From contig URLO01000016.1 in NCBI GenBank assembly GCA_900548625.1, forward strand, positions 1 to 36,961: DNA of 36,961 nt, given 5' to 3'. Numbering within the stretch: the first letter of the stretch is position 1; each line of letters opens with the position of its first letter. Made by a program: the position numbers and the translations under genes. Source of the DNA: an uncultured Eubacteriales bacterium (GTDB taxonomy: Bacteria; Bacillota; Clostridia; Oscillospirales; Oscillospiraceae). This document shows, one piece after another, positions 9,661 to 16,067 of the stretch. The notes beneath the pieces were generated by a model. That model saw only the letters and a list, made by a program, of their open reading frames with translations. It was not told the origin of the DNA and searched no databases.

Positions 9661-10436
9661 AAGATGTGCTTCGCTCGGCGGCAATGGCGTTTCAGATGTT
9701 TTCTGTCGTGCCGATGCCGCGTGTCGAGTGGAAAAAAGAAAACATGCGCTACATGCTCTGCTGCCTGCCGCTGGTGGGCGTGGTGATCATGGCGGCGCTC
9801 TGGCTGTGGGAGCTGGTCTGCGGCGTGCTCGGCTTTGGAAGCGTTCTGTATGCGGCGGGGCTGACGCTCCTTCCGGCGCTGCTGTCGGGCGGTATCCATC
9901 TCGACGGCTTCTGTGACACGGCGGACGCACTTTCCAGCCATGCCGCGCCCGAACGAAAGCGCGAGATCTTAAAGGACTCGCACACCGGCGCATTTGCGAT
10001 CTTGTATACAGCCGGCTGGACGCTGGCGTTTTTCGCGCTCTGCACGGAGACGGCGCGCACATGGCAGGGAGCCCTGTTCCTCGGCGGACTTCAGATTTTC
10101 TCCCGTGCGCTCGGCGCGTTTGCGTCAGTGACGCTGCCCGGCTCCGGACAGACGGGGCTTCTTGCGACGTTCCGGAGCGCAGCGGAGAAAAAGGCCGCGT
10201 GGATCCTCGGCGTCTGGCTGGTGATCTGTGCGGCGGGGCTGTGCGCGCTGTCGCTTCCGGGCGGCATCGCGGCGGCGCTGCTGGCGGCGGTGTGCTTCTT
10301 CGGCCTGCGGCGGATGGCGGCGCGGGAATTCGGCGGCATGTCCGGCGACCTTGCGGGCTATCTCATCACACTCAGCCAGCTCGTCATGCTGGCGGGCTAT
10401 GTTTTTGCGGAAAGGATGGCGCAGATATGGTTTTGA
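9657..10436 (+). CDS. cobS: Adenosylcobinamide-GDP ribazoletransferase (cobalamin synthase)
   Basis: Integral membrane enzyme that joins adenosylcobinamide-GDP to alpha-ribazole (phosphate), completing the nucleotide loop. The 259 residues hold several membrane segments and the family motif GGIHLDGFCDTADAL (about 81-95), followed by RKREILKDSHTGAFAIL; the Asp-rich part is thought to bind metal and nucleotide. AAAGGAG inside the end of cobU is the ribosome site, and ATG overlaps the cobU stop. The 3' end overlaps the short cobU paralogue by 10 bases. Confidence 0.95.
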   Translation: MKDVLRSAAMAFQMFSVVPMPRVEWKKENMRYMLCCLPLVGVVIMAALWLWELVCGVLGFGSVLYAAGLTLLPALLSGGIHLDGFCDTADALSSHAAPERKREILKDSHTGAFAILYTAGWTLAFFALCTETARTWQGALFLGGLQIFSRALGAFASVTLPGSGQTGLLATFRSAAEKKAAWILGVWLVICAAGLCALSLPGGIAAALLAAVCFFGLRRMAAREFGGMSGDLAGYLITLSQLVMLAGYVFAERMAQIWF

Positions 10437-10792
10437 TCGTGGGCGGCGAGGGCTCCGGCAAGCGGAGCTTTGCCGAAACACTCGGCTACGCGCCGGAGCA
10501 GATGGCGGACGCGGCGCTGGACGCACGTCCGGTCGTCTATCATGTGGAAAAAATGGTCTTTCCGGATGCGGAGCACGCACCGGAGCTTTTGGAGCCTCTG
10601 TGCGGGAAGGACGTTGTGATCTGCTGTGAGGTCGGAAGCGGCGTCATTCCCGCCGAGTATGCGCAGCGCCGCGGGCGCGAGGCGGTGGGACGGCTCTGCG
10701 TCCTGCTGGCGCAGCGCGCCGAATGCGTGGTGCGCATGGTCTGCGGCATTCCGACGATCCTGAAAGGAGAGCTGCCATGCAGATCGTGCTGA
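10427..10792 (+). CDS. Short CobU-like protein with degenerate P-loop
   Basis: A 121-residue relative of CobU, two-thirds of normal length. It keeps the N-terminal strand and glycine-rich loop (MVLIVGGEGSGKR), but Lys12 is followed by Arg where Walker A needs Ser or Thr. The central part with the HR..R/guanylylated-His motif is missing. The C-terminal half is well kept: CCEVGSGVIPAEYAQRRGREAVGRL (locator: CEVGSGVIP) and CGIPTILKG. The start is ATG at 10427 inside the end of cobS, and the stop lies 16 bases into cobC. Catalysis of either CobU reaction is doubtful. It may be a partner subunit of the full CobU, a nucleotide-binding regulator, or a divergent kinase. No frameshift is seen, so it looks like a real, maintained gene. 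Confidence 0.82.
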   Translation: MVLIVGGEGSGKRSFAETLGYAPEQMADAALDARPVVYHVEKMVFPDAEHAPELLEPLCGKDVVICCEVGSGVIPAEYAQRRGREAVGRLCVLLAQRAECVVRMVCGIPTILKGELPCRSC

Positions 10793-11379
10793 TTCGCCAC
10801 GGACAGACGCCGGGAAACGCGCTGCGGCGCTACATCGGCCGCACGGACGAGCCGCTGAGTGCGGAGGGCGTCCGGGCGCTGGAGGCATTCGGAACGCTGC
10901 CGGAAGTGCGGCACGTTTTTGTCACACCGCTTTGCCGGACACAGCAGACGGCGCGCATCCTGCTTCCGTGTGCGGAGCAGACCGTCCTTCCGGCGTTGCG
11001 GGAGATGGACTTCGGAGACTTTGAAAACCGGAGCGCCGACGACATGACGGACAGCGCCGTCTACCGCGCGTGGGTCGAGGGCGGATGCCTTGGCTGCTGC
11101 CCGAACGGAGAGTCAACGGCGGCATTTTCCGCGCGCGTGTGCGAGGGCTTCCGCAGAGCTCTGCGCACGCTTCCGGCGGATACCGGGCGGGCTTTTTTCG
11201 TGGTACACGGCGGCGTGATCATGTCCATCATCTCGCGCTTTGCGCGGCCGGAGACGGCATATTTTGACGCCTGGGTGCAAAACGGCTGCGGCTATGTCTG
11301 CACGCTCGGCGAGGCAGACGGCGAGATGATTCTGACGGATGTGCGGAGGATCTCCTGCGCGGCGGAGGTCACGGCATGA
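10777..11379 (+). CDS. cobC: Histidine phosphatase family protein, alpha-ribazole phosphatase (CobC-like)
   Basis: Predicted to remove phosphate from alpha-ribazole phosphate or adenosylcobalamin-5'-phosphate at the end of cobalamin salvage. The 200-residue protein opens with the phosphohistidine motif LIRHGQTPGN, then shows TPLCRTQQTARIL, REMDFGDFENRSADDM (Glu in the acid position), and a second conserved His in FFVVHGGVIMSI. The ATG at 10777 sits seven bases after AAAGGAG, which is encoded by the LKGEL codons of the preceding gene; an upstream in-frame ATG at 10723 lacks this. The role is chosen by context; the fold alone would only say phosphatase or mutase. Confidence 0.88.
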   Translation: MQIVLIRHGQTPGNALRRYIGRTDEPLSAEGVRALEAFGTLPEVRHVFVTPLCRTQQTARILLPCAEQTVLPALREMDFGDFENRSADDMTDSAVYRAWVEGGCLGCCPNGESTAAFSARVCEGFRRALRTLPADTGRAFFVVHGGVIMSIISRFARPETAYFDAWVQNGCGYVCTLGEADGEMILTDVRRISCAAEVTA

Positions 11380-12341
11380 AAACGCAGTTCAATCTGACAA
11401 CGTGCGCCTGCGACCTCGACCGGTTTGAAGATCAAAAGGCGCTGCTGCGGCTGATGCACGGCTTTGACGGTGTGGAGCTGATGTGCTTTGAGGACGATGC
11501 ACGCGGCATCGTTCCGCGCGAGCGCGTGATAGGGCTGCACATGAACTGCCTGACCTACTGGCTTGATTTCTGGGAGGGAAGGCTCGATGCGTGCGTGCAG
11601 GAGCTGGGCTCCATGGAAAACGTGCGCAGGATGTACGGCGGCGACACGCGCGAGGCGCTTCTGGCGCACTATCGCCGCGACCTTGAGAATGCGAAGAAGT
11701 ACGGCGTGGAGTATGTGGTGTTTCATGTGACCGATGCCAGCATCCCCGAGACGCTGCGCTGTCGCTTTCACCGCACGGATGCGGAGGTCATCGACGCCTC
11801 GTGCGAGCTTTTGAACCTGCTGTTTGACGGCGTGACGGACGGGCCTGCGCTTTTGCTGGAAAACCTGTGGGAGCCGGGGCTGACCATGACTGACCCGGAG
11901 ATGACGGCGCGGCTTCTGGACGGCGTGCGCTATGCGAACAAGGGCATCATGCTCGATACCGGACACCTGATGCATACGCAGCCGGCGCTTCAAAACCAGC
12001 GACAGGCGCTTTCGTATATCCACAGCGTGCTCGACCGCCACGGCGAGCTCTGCAAGGCCATCCGCGGCGTGCATTTGCAGCAGTCCATCACGGGGCGCTA
12101 TATGCGCAGGATCGCGAAAAACCCGCCGGAACTGGCGGCGGGTTATCCGGGACGTTCGTACCAGCTTTTTGAGTATGTGTTCCGGGTCGATCAGCACAAG
12201 CCCTTCACCTGCGCGGGCGTGCCGGAACTCATTGCGCGCATCGCGCCGGAGTATCTGACATTTGAGTTCATTTCCAACGACCTGCCGCAGCTCAGACGTA
12301 TGCTCCACCGGCAGCAGAATGTCTTTCAGAAGAAAACATGA
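11376..12341 (+). CDS. Xylose-isomerase-like TIM-barrel protein of the cobalamin operon
   Basis: 321 residues resembling the sugar phosphate isomerase/epimerase (AP endonuclease 2) TIM-barrel superfamily. Likely metal ligands and active-site residues can be placed at barrel strand ends: HMN (His55), FHVTD (His117), LLENLWEP (Glu162), MLDTGH (Asp194, His197), GVHLQ (His233), DQHKPF (Asp272, His274) and TFEFIS (Glu297). No signal peptide is present. ATG overlaps the cobC stop as ATGA, making it the last gene of the riboswitch operon, so a role in corrinoid or lower-ligand (ribose-containing) metabolism is plausible. The substrate is unknown, and I do not assign a reaction. Confidence 0.85.
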   Translation: MKTQFNLTTCACDLDRFEDQKALLRLMHGFDGVELMCFEDDARGIVPRERVIGLHMNCLTYWLDFWEGRLDACVQELGSMENVRRMYGGDTREALLAHYRRDLENAKKYGVEYVVFHVTDASIPETLRCRFHRTDAEVIDASCELLNLLFDGVTDGPALLLENLWEPGLTMTDPEMTARLLDGVRYANKGIMLDTGHLMHTQPALQNQRQALSYIHSVLDRHGELCKAIRGVHLQQSITGRYMRRIAKNPPELAAGYPGRSYQLFEYVFRVDQHKPFTCAGVPELIARIAPEYLTFEFISNDLPQLRRMLHRQQNVFQKKT

Positions 12342-12347
12342 CCAAAA

Positions 12348-12453
12348 ACAGCCCCCGTTCAGAGTGAACTGATGTGCTCCCCTATGATGACAGTGTTTTT
12401 CTTTTTCACTGTCTCTCATGGAGGGAGCATATCAGAGCCTGAACGAGGGCTGT
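12348..12453. repeat. 106-nt near-palindrome between convergent cobalamin operon and hisJ; probable hisJ terminator
   Basis: Three nested stems stack: 12348-12362 with 12439-12453, 12369-12381 with 12423-12435, and 12382-12395 with 12407-12420, around a TTTTTCTTTTT loop (12396-12406). Read on the minus strand, the outer GC-rich stem is followed by TTTTTGG, so it can end hisJ transcription. On the plus strand no T-run follows. It is far longer than a normal terminator, so it may be a palindromic mobile or repeat element. Confidence 0.7.
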
Positions 12454-12471
12454 TGTGTGTATTATTTGCCG

Positions 12472-13257
12472 TCAATGCCCGAAACCGCCGAACGGCTCCT
12501 TGAGCGGGATGCGGTCGGTGACGGTCAGCCCGCAGCGCTCGACCAGCGCACGGTAGTCCGCGCAGGTGCCGGGCTGGAAAATGCCGTCCGCGCTGTGCGC
12601 GTCAAGACCGGCCACAACGGTGCAGCCGCTGGCTCCGGCGATGCGGAAAAAGCGCTCGCAGGGGTAATGGCGCTTTTTGACAAGCCCGTGGAGATTGATC
12701 TCCAGCGGAACGCCCAGCTCCTTTGCCGCGCGGCAAAGCGCCTGTATTTCCTGCGTGTAAAGCGCGTCCGATCCCGTGAATTCCAGCAGATCCGGGTGCG
12801 CGAGATAGGAAAAGCAGCCCGTCTGCATACCCTGGATACACTGCTCGACGTAGGCGTGCAGCACGTCGGGGTCGTCGGTCGGCGTGCCGCTGCTCCGGCC
12901 GTCATACTCATTTTGCAGGAAATGCTGGCCCAGGATCATGTAATCCATCGGATAGGGGCGGATGATCGCCAGAAATTCGTCAAAGAGCTTCGGATAGAAT
13001 TCAGCCTCGAAGCCGAGCAGAATGTCGATTTTTCCGGCGTATTCTTTCTTCAGGGACAAGATCGTGGTGACATAGTCCTCGAGCTCCTCCTGCTGCAAAT
13101 GAAACCAGGAGGAATAGCCGTCGGGATAGCGATACGGCGCATGCTCAGAGAAGCCGAGCGTCTGGATGCCGCAGCCGATGGCGGCCTCGATGTATTCCCG
13201 CTCGGTGCCGCTGCTGTGGCGATTGCGGAAGGTGTGCGTGTGATAGTTGCAGAGCAT
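12472..13257 (-). CDS. hisJ: PHP-domain histidinol-phosphatase family protein (HisJ-like)
   Basis: Predicted to hydrolyse L-histidinol phosphate to histidinol, or a related phosphoester, with a metal cluster in a PHP barrel. The 261 residues start MLCNYHTHTF with the PHP metal motif HTHT (His6, His8) and RNRHSSG. Later ligand regions are GFSEHAPY, LLGFEAEFYP, DYMILGQHF, YLAHPDLL and VVAGLDAHSA. I chose ATG at 13257, six bases after GAGG; the TTG at 13269 overlaps that ribosome site. No other histidine biosynthesis gene is nearby, so the substrate is inferred from family only. Confidence 0.88.
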   Translation of the reverse strand: MLCNYHTHTFRNRHSSGTEREYIEAAIGCGIQTLGFSEHAPYRYPDGYSSWFHLQQEELEDYVTTILSLKKEYAGKIDILLGFEAEFYPKLFDEFLAIIRPYPMDYMILGQHFLQNEYDGRSSGTPTDDPDVLHAYVEQCIQGMQTGCFSYLAHPDLLEFTGSDALYTQEIQALCRAAKELGVPLEINLHGLVKKRHYPCERFFRIAGASGCTVVAGLDAHSADGIFQPGTCADYRALVERCGLTVTDRIPLKEPFGGFGH

Positions 13258-13301
13258 GATAAACCTCAAACTGAAACATTAGACAGAAATATATAACGTA
13301 T

Positions 13302-13329
13302 ATCATACTCGTTTTTTGACGAAAAGCAA
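13302..13329 (-). promoter_or_regulatory. Predicted promoter of the hisJ-like gene
   Basis: On the minus strand TTGCTT (13329-13324) and TATGAT (13307-13302) are spaced by 16 bases, 45 bases before the start codon. Consensus match only. Confidence 0.5.
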
Positions 13330-13352
13330 ATGCATTTTGCAAAACCGGCCGA

Positions 13353-13388
13353 AAAATGCCTGCATGTAAAAACACATGCAGGCATTTT
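13353..13388 (-). terminator. Intrinsic terminator after the yedF/DUF3343 unit
   Basis: AAAATGCCTGCATGT (13353-13367) is a perfect inverted repeat of ACATGCAGGCATTTT (13374-13388), with a 6-base loop. Read leftward it is followed by more T residues (TTTTTC), and it lies 14 bases past the stop codon at 13402. Confidence 0.85.
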
Positions 13389-13401
13389 AGCGGGTTCGTG
13401 C

Positions 13402-13644
13402 CTAAACGTACATCTCCAGCACGCGGCAGTCAGCGCAGGACAGACCGGCGCGCTCCAGTGCGGCCAGAAGCGCCGTCTCCTCGTCCGGCTCCGATTTCCA
13501 GGCAAGGCCGCATCCGGCGTCGATCTGCGGCGGAAGGGGGATCATGCGTCCCGGAAGCTGCATCCGCGCAAACAGCGACTCGGCGGCAAGTGCCTGCGAG
13601 GTCGTCGCAAAGGCAATGACGAGCTGTTTTTTCTTCTGTCTCAA
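13402..13644 (-). CDS. DUF3343 family protein (putative Se/S carrier-like)
   Basis: An 80-residue cytoplasmic protein of the DUF3343 family, commonly found next to YedF in anaerobes. Family signs are the LVIAFATTSQALAAE start, LPGRMIPLPPQIDAGCGLAWK with Cys45 in the conserved G-C-G position, and a C-terminal C-x-x-C (CADC). The only good start is TTG at 13644-13642, overlapping the yedF stop codon as TTGA, so translation is likely coupled to yedF. A role as a selenium or sulfur carrier has been suggested for the family by gene context; the biochemical function is not established. A terminator follows. Confidence 0.82.
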   Translation of the reverse strand: MRQKKKQLVIAFATTSQALAAESLFARMQLPGRMIPLPPQIDAGCGLAWKSEPDEETALLAALERAGLSCADCRVLEMYV

Positions 13645-14249
13645 GGCCGGATCACCAGATCGGCCTGCATCTGCTTCTCGGCGATGACGTACATGTTCGT
13701 GCTTTCGCCGACGCGCAGCTTTTCCGTCAGACCGAGATGACCGAGGCAGGTGCCGCAGGTCAGGATCTCCACACCGAGCGATTCGAGCGTCTTGAGATCC
13801 TCCAGCGAGGCAGAGCCCTCGCACGTCACACTGGCGCCGCCGTTATAGAACAAAATGGCAGTGGGCAGGGTCTCCTGCTGCGTCAGGGCGAACAGAAAGC
13901 CCTTGAGCAGAATCTTTCCAAGCGTTTCGTCGCCCTCGCCCATGTGTGCGGCGGAGATGACCACGACCGTTTTTTTCTTCGCGGCAGGGACGGTGCAGAT
14001 GACCTCAGACTCCTTGGGAAGCTCTGCATCGGCGCCTGCGGTGATGGTCACCTGATAGCTTCCGTCCGAGCGCTTTTCGGATTCGATGGCGCAGCCCTTG
14101 CTTTCGGCAAGGCGCGAGAGATTGTGAACGGCGGTCTCGTTGTCAACAAGCGTCTGTACGACGCCGGCTCCGCCGAGCTCCTGCAGGGCGCGCAGCGTTT
14201 TAACGACGGGCAGCGGGCAGGCATCGCCGATGGCATTGATCTGGATCAT
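13641..14249 (-). CDS. yedF: Sulfurtransferase-like selenium metabolism protein YedF
   Basis: A 202-residue two-domain protein. The N-terminal TusA/SirA-like domain (about 1-72) has the CPLPVVK motif, whose first Cys normally carries persulfide or selenium. The C-terminal DsrE/DsrF-like domain (about 95-200) includes ILFYNGGASVTCEGS and the cysteine pair ILTCGTCLGH. This fusion architecture is the one annotated as YedF in selenium-using anaerobes. I chose ATG at 14249, preceded by AAGGAGC; an upstream ATG at 14321 lacks support. No selA, selB, selD or selenoprotein gene is visible in the window, so a selenium role here is family knowledge, not shown by context. Confidence 0.88.
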   Translation of the reverse strand: MIQINAIGDACPLPVVKTLRALQELGGAGVVQTLVDNETAVHNLSRLAESKGCAIESEKRSDGSYQVTITAGADAELPKESEVICTVPAAKKKTVVVISAAHMGEGDETLGKILLKGFLFALTQQETLPTAILFYNGGASVTCEGSASLEDLKTLESLGVEILTCGTCLGHLGLTEKLRVGESTNMYVIAEKQMQADLVIRP

Positions 14250-14277
14250 ATCGGATGCTCCTTCTAAAATGTATCTG

Positions 14278-14472
14278 TTATTCGGAAATGGGAAGGCTGG
14301 AGACGACAGGCTTGCCGTCACGGTCCAGCAGGACGGTCAGACCGCCGCCGTTGCCGCTGGCCATCCAAAGGTAGTTGACGCCGGTCTCCCGGTCGACCCA
14401 GATCGTGCGCTGCCAGCTGAAGGTACTGCCTTCGTCCAGCATCTTTACGAAGCGTTCGTCCTTCTTCGCCAT
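14278..14472 (-). CDS. Small DUF6440-like protein
   Basis: A 64-residue protein, MAKKDERFVKMLDEG..., with the features of small DUF6440-type proteins: an aromatic-rich centre with IWVDRETGVNYLW, then GNGGGLTVLLDRDGKPV near the C terminus. It has no signal peptide, membrane segment or cysteine. A good AAAGGAG lies ten bases before ATG, inside the end of the SPFH gene, and the ATG is one base after that gene's stop. Function unknown. Membership of the operon suggests a link to the membrane SPFH/NfeD proteins or to YedF, but nothing more can be said. Confidence 0.8.
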   Translation of the reverse strand: MAKKDERFVKMLDEGSTFSWQRTIWVDRETGVNYLWMASGNGGGLTVLLDRDGKPVVSSLPISE

Positions 14473-14473
14473 A

Positions 14474-15400
14474 TTACATGGACTCCTTTACGCTCTCCAC
14501 GATGCCGCTTGCCATACCGGCAAGGCCCTGGAGCTCAGAGGGAATGATGATCTTGGTCGCCTTGCCGTCGGCGATCTTCTGCATCGCCTCGAGCGCCTTG
14601 AGCTTGATAACCTGATCGTTCGGCGCCTTTTCGTTCAGCATTTCGAGCGAGTCGGCAAGCGCCTTCTGCACGGCGCGGATGGCCTGCGCCTCGCCGTCCG
14701 CCTTCAAAATGGCGGATTCCTTTTCGGCCTCGGCGCGGAGGATGGCGGCCTGCTTTTCGGCGTCCGCCTTCAAAATGGCGGCTTCCTTCTCGCCCTCTGC
14801 CACGAGGATCTGGCTGTGCTTGGCGCCTTCGGCCTGCAAGATCGCCTGACGGCGGTCGCGCTCGGCCTTCATCTGCTTTTCCATCGAATTCTGGATATCC
14901 TGCGGCGGGAGAATGTTCTTGAGCTCCACGCGGTTGACCTTGATGCCCCACGGATCGGTGGCCTCGTCCAGAATGGCACGCATACGGGTGTTGATGACAT
15001 CGCGCGAGGTGAGCGTCTGGTCAAGCTCAAGGTCGCCGATGATGTTGCGGAGGGTGGTCGCAGTGAGCGTTTCCATCGCCATCATCGGATGCTCAACGCC
15101 GTAGGCATAGAGCTTCGGGTCGGTGATCTGGAAATAGACAACGGTGTCGATCTGCATCGTGACGTTGTCCTTTGTGATGACGGGCTGCGGCGGGTAGTCG
15201 AGGACCTGCTCCTTGAGGCTGACCTTCTTGGCCACGCGCTCAATGAACGGGACTTTGAAATGGATGCCGACCTGCCAGACCTTGCTGAATGCGCCGAGAC
15301 GCTCGATGACGTAGGCGCGGGACTGCTGGACGACATTGATGTTGCTGACGATGATGACCAGGACCAGAACGATCAAGATCAGAAGGATGATCCATTCCAT
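14474..15400 (-). CDS. SPFH/Band 7 (stomatin/paraslipin, QmcA-like) membrane protein
   Basis: A 308-residue membrane scaffold protein of the stomatin-prohibitin-flotillin family, likely organising membrane microdomains or partner proteases. One N-terminal membrane anchor (about 3-20, MEWIILLILIVLVLVII) leads into the Band 7 domain: QQSRAYVIERLGAFSK, PPQPVITKDNV, VVYFQITDP, LRNIIGDLELD. A coiled-coil tail then contains four successive 11-residue units with the pattern E-x-E-x-x-A-I-L-x-A (about 205-250), ending in an Ala/Gly-rich segment. An NfeD protein encoded just upstream is its usual partner. The ribosome site GGAG precedes ATG. Confidence 0.93.
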   Translation of the reverse strand: MEWIILLILIVLVLVIIVSNINVVQQSRAYVIERLGAFSKVWQVGIHFKVPFIERVAKKVSLKEQVLDYPPQPVITKDNVTMQIDTVVYFQITDPKLYAYGVEHPMMAMETLTATTLRNIIGDLELDQTLTSRDVINTRMRAILDEATDPWGIKVNRVELKNILPPQDIQNSMEKQMKAERDRRQAILQAEGAKHSQILVAEGEKEAAILKADAEKQAAILRAEAEKESAILKADGEAQAIRAVQKALADSLEMLNEKAPNDQVIKLKALEAMQKIADGKATKIIIPSELQGLAGMASGIVESVKESM

Positions 15401-15460
15401 AGTGTTGCTCCTTTCGAATAAACGGGCGCACCGCAGAGAAGCGGCGCAGATTCTGACGGT

Positions 15461-15910
15461 TTACTGCTGGGGTATTTGCGTTTTGACGGGGCAGACGTAG
15501 ACCTTCGCGCCCTCCAGACGCTCAATACGGACGAGTGAGCCGACGGGGATGACCGAACCGTCTGTGCTCACCGCCGTCCAGAGAACGCCGTTGACTTTGA
15601 TCTCGCCGGTCTCCTTCAGGTTTTCAATCTGCTCGGTCACGAGCACCTCGCGCCCGATCAGACGGTCTGCATTGGTGCGGACGTGGCGGCCGCTCATCTT
15701 CTTGCGTGCAAGCGGCCACATGAGCGCCAGAAGCGCGCACGAGGACACGAAGAACACGACAAGCTGCACCGCGGTGCCTGCGCCGAGTGCCGCCGCGATC
15801 ATCGCCAGAAGCGCGCCGCCGGCAAACCAGATCGACACCAGCGCGACCGTCGCGGCCTCCAGCACCAGAAATACGATGACCGCGATGAGCCACCAGATCA
15901 CTGCTGTCAT
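15461..15910 (-). CDS. nfeD: NfeD family membrane protein (short form)
   Basis: A 149-residue short NfeD protein. Three to four hydrophobic segments fill residues 1-70, followed by a soluble OB-fold domain: DRLIGREVLVTEQIENLKETGEIKVNGVLWTA (locator: LIGREVLVTE, GEIKVNGVLW) and IPVGSLVRIERLEGAKVYV. The Ser protease half of long NfeD proteins is absent. Short NfeDs normally pair with an SPFH protein, and here that gene follows after 60 bases. The start is ATG at 15910, preceded by AAGGGGGG. It is the first gene of a five-gene minus-strand unit. Confidence 0.93.
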   Translation of the reverse strand: MTAVIWWLIAVIVFLVLEAATVALVSIWFAGGALLAMIAAALGAGTAVQLVVFFVSSCALLALMWPLARKKMSGRHVRTNADRLIGREVLVTEQIENLKETGEIKVNGVLWTAVSTDGSVIPVGSLVRIERLEGAKVYVCPVKTQIPQQ

Positions 15911-15939
15911 AAAGATCCCCCCTTTCTGTGTACAAAGTC

Positions 15940-15968
15940 ATTATACAGCAGGCACGGCGCAAAGTCAC
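15940..15968 (-). promoter_or_regulatory. Predicted promoter of the nfeD-SPFH-DUF6440-yedF-DUF3343 unit
   Basis: On the minus strand GTGACT (15968-15963) and a perfect TATAAT (15945-15940) are spaced by 17 bases, 30 bases before the nfeD start. The -35 box is weak at its first base. Confidence 0.6.
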
Positions 15969-16002
15969 CTGCCGTTGTATGTAAAATTTCTTAAGAAATG
16001 AT

Positions 16003-16031
16003 TTGCTATTTTGCCGGAAAACCACTATACT
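16003..16031 (+). promoter_or_regulatory. Predicted promoter of the rlmL-like gene
   Basis: TTGCTA (16003-16008) and TATACT (16026-16031) are spaced by 17 bases, 36 bases before the start codon; divergent from the nfeD promoter. Consensus match only. Confidence 0.6.
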
Positions 16032-16067
16032 AGCATTTATATTGAGTAATTATGGAGTACCGAAAAT

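Noticed and set aside
12418..13296. Open frame of 292 codons on the plus strand across the hisJ-like gene
   Set aside because: The minus-strand PHP motifs are clear, and this frame begins inside the long palindrome.
13353..13388. Perfect inverted repeat considered as an operator for the hisJ-like gene
   Set aside because: It lies upstream of the predicted -35 and has terminator form directly behind the yedF/DUF3343 unit.
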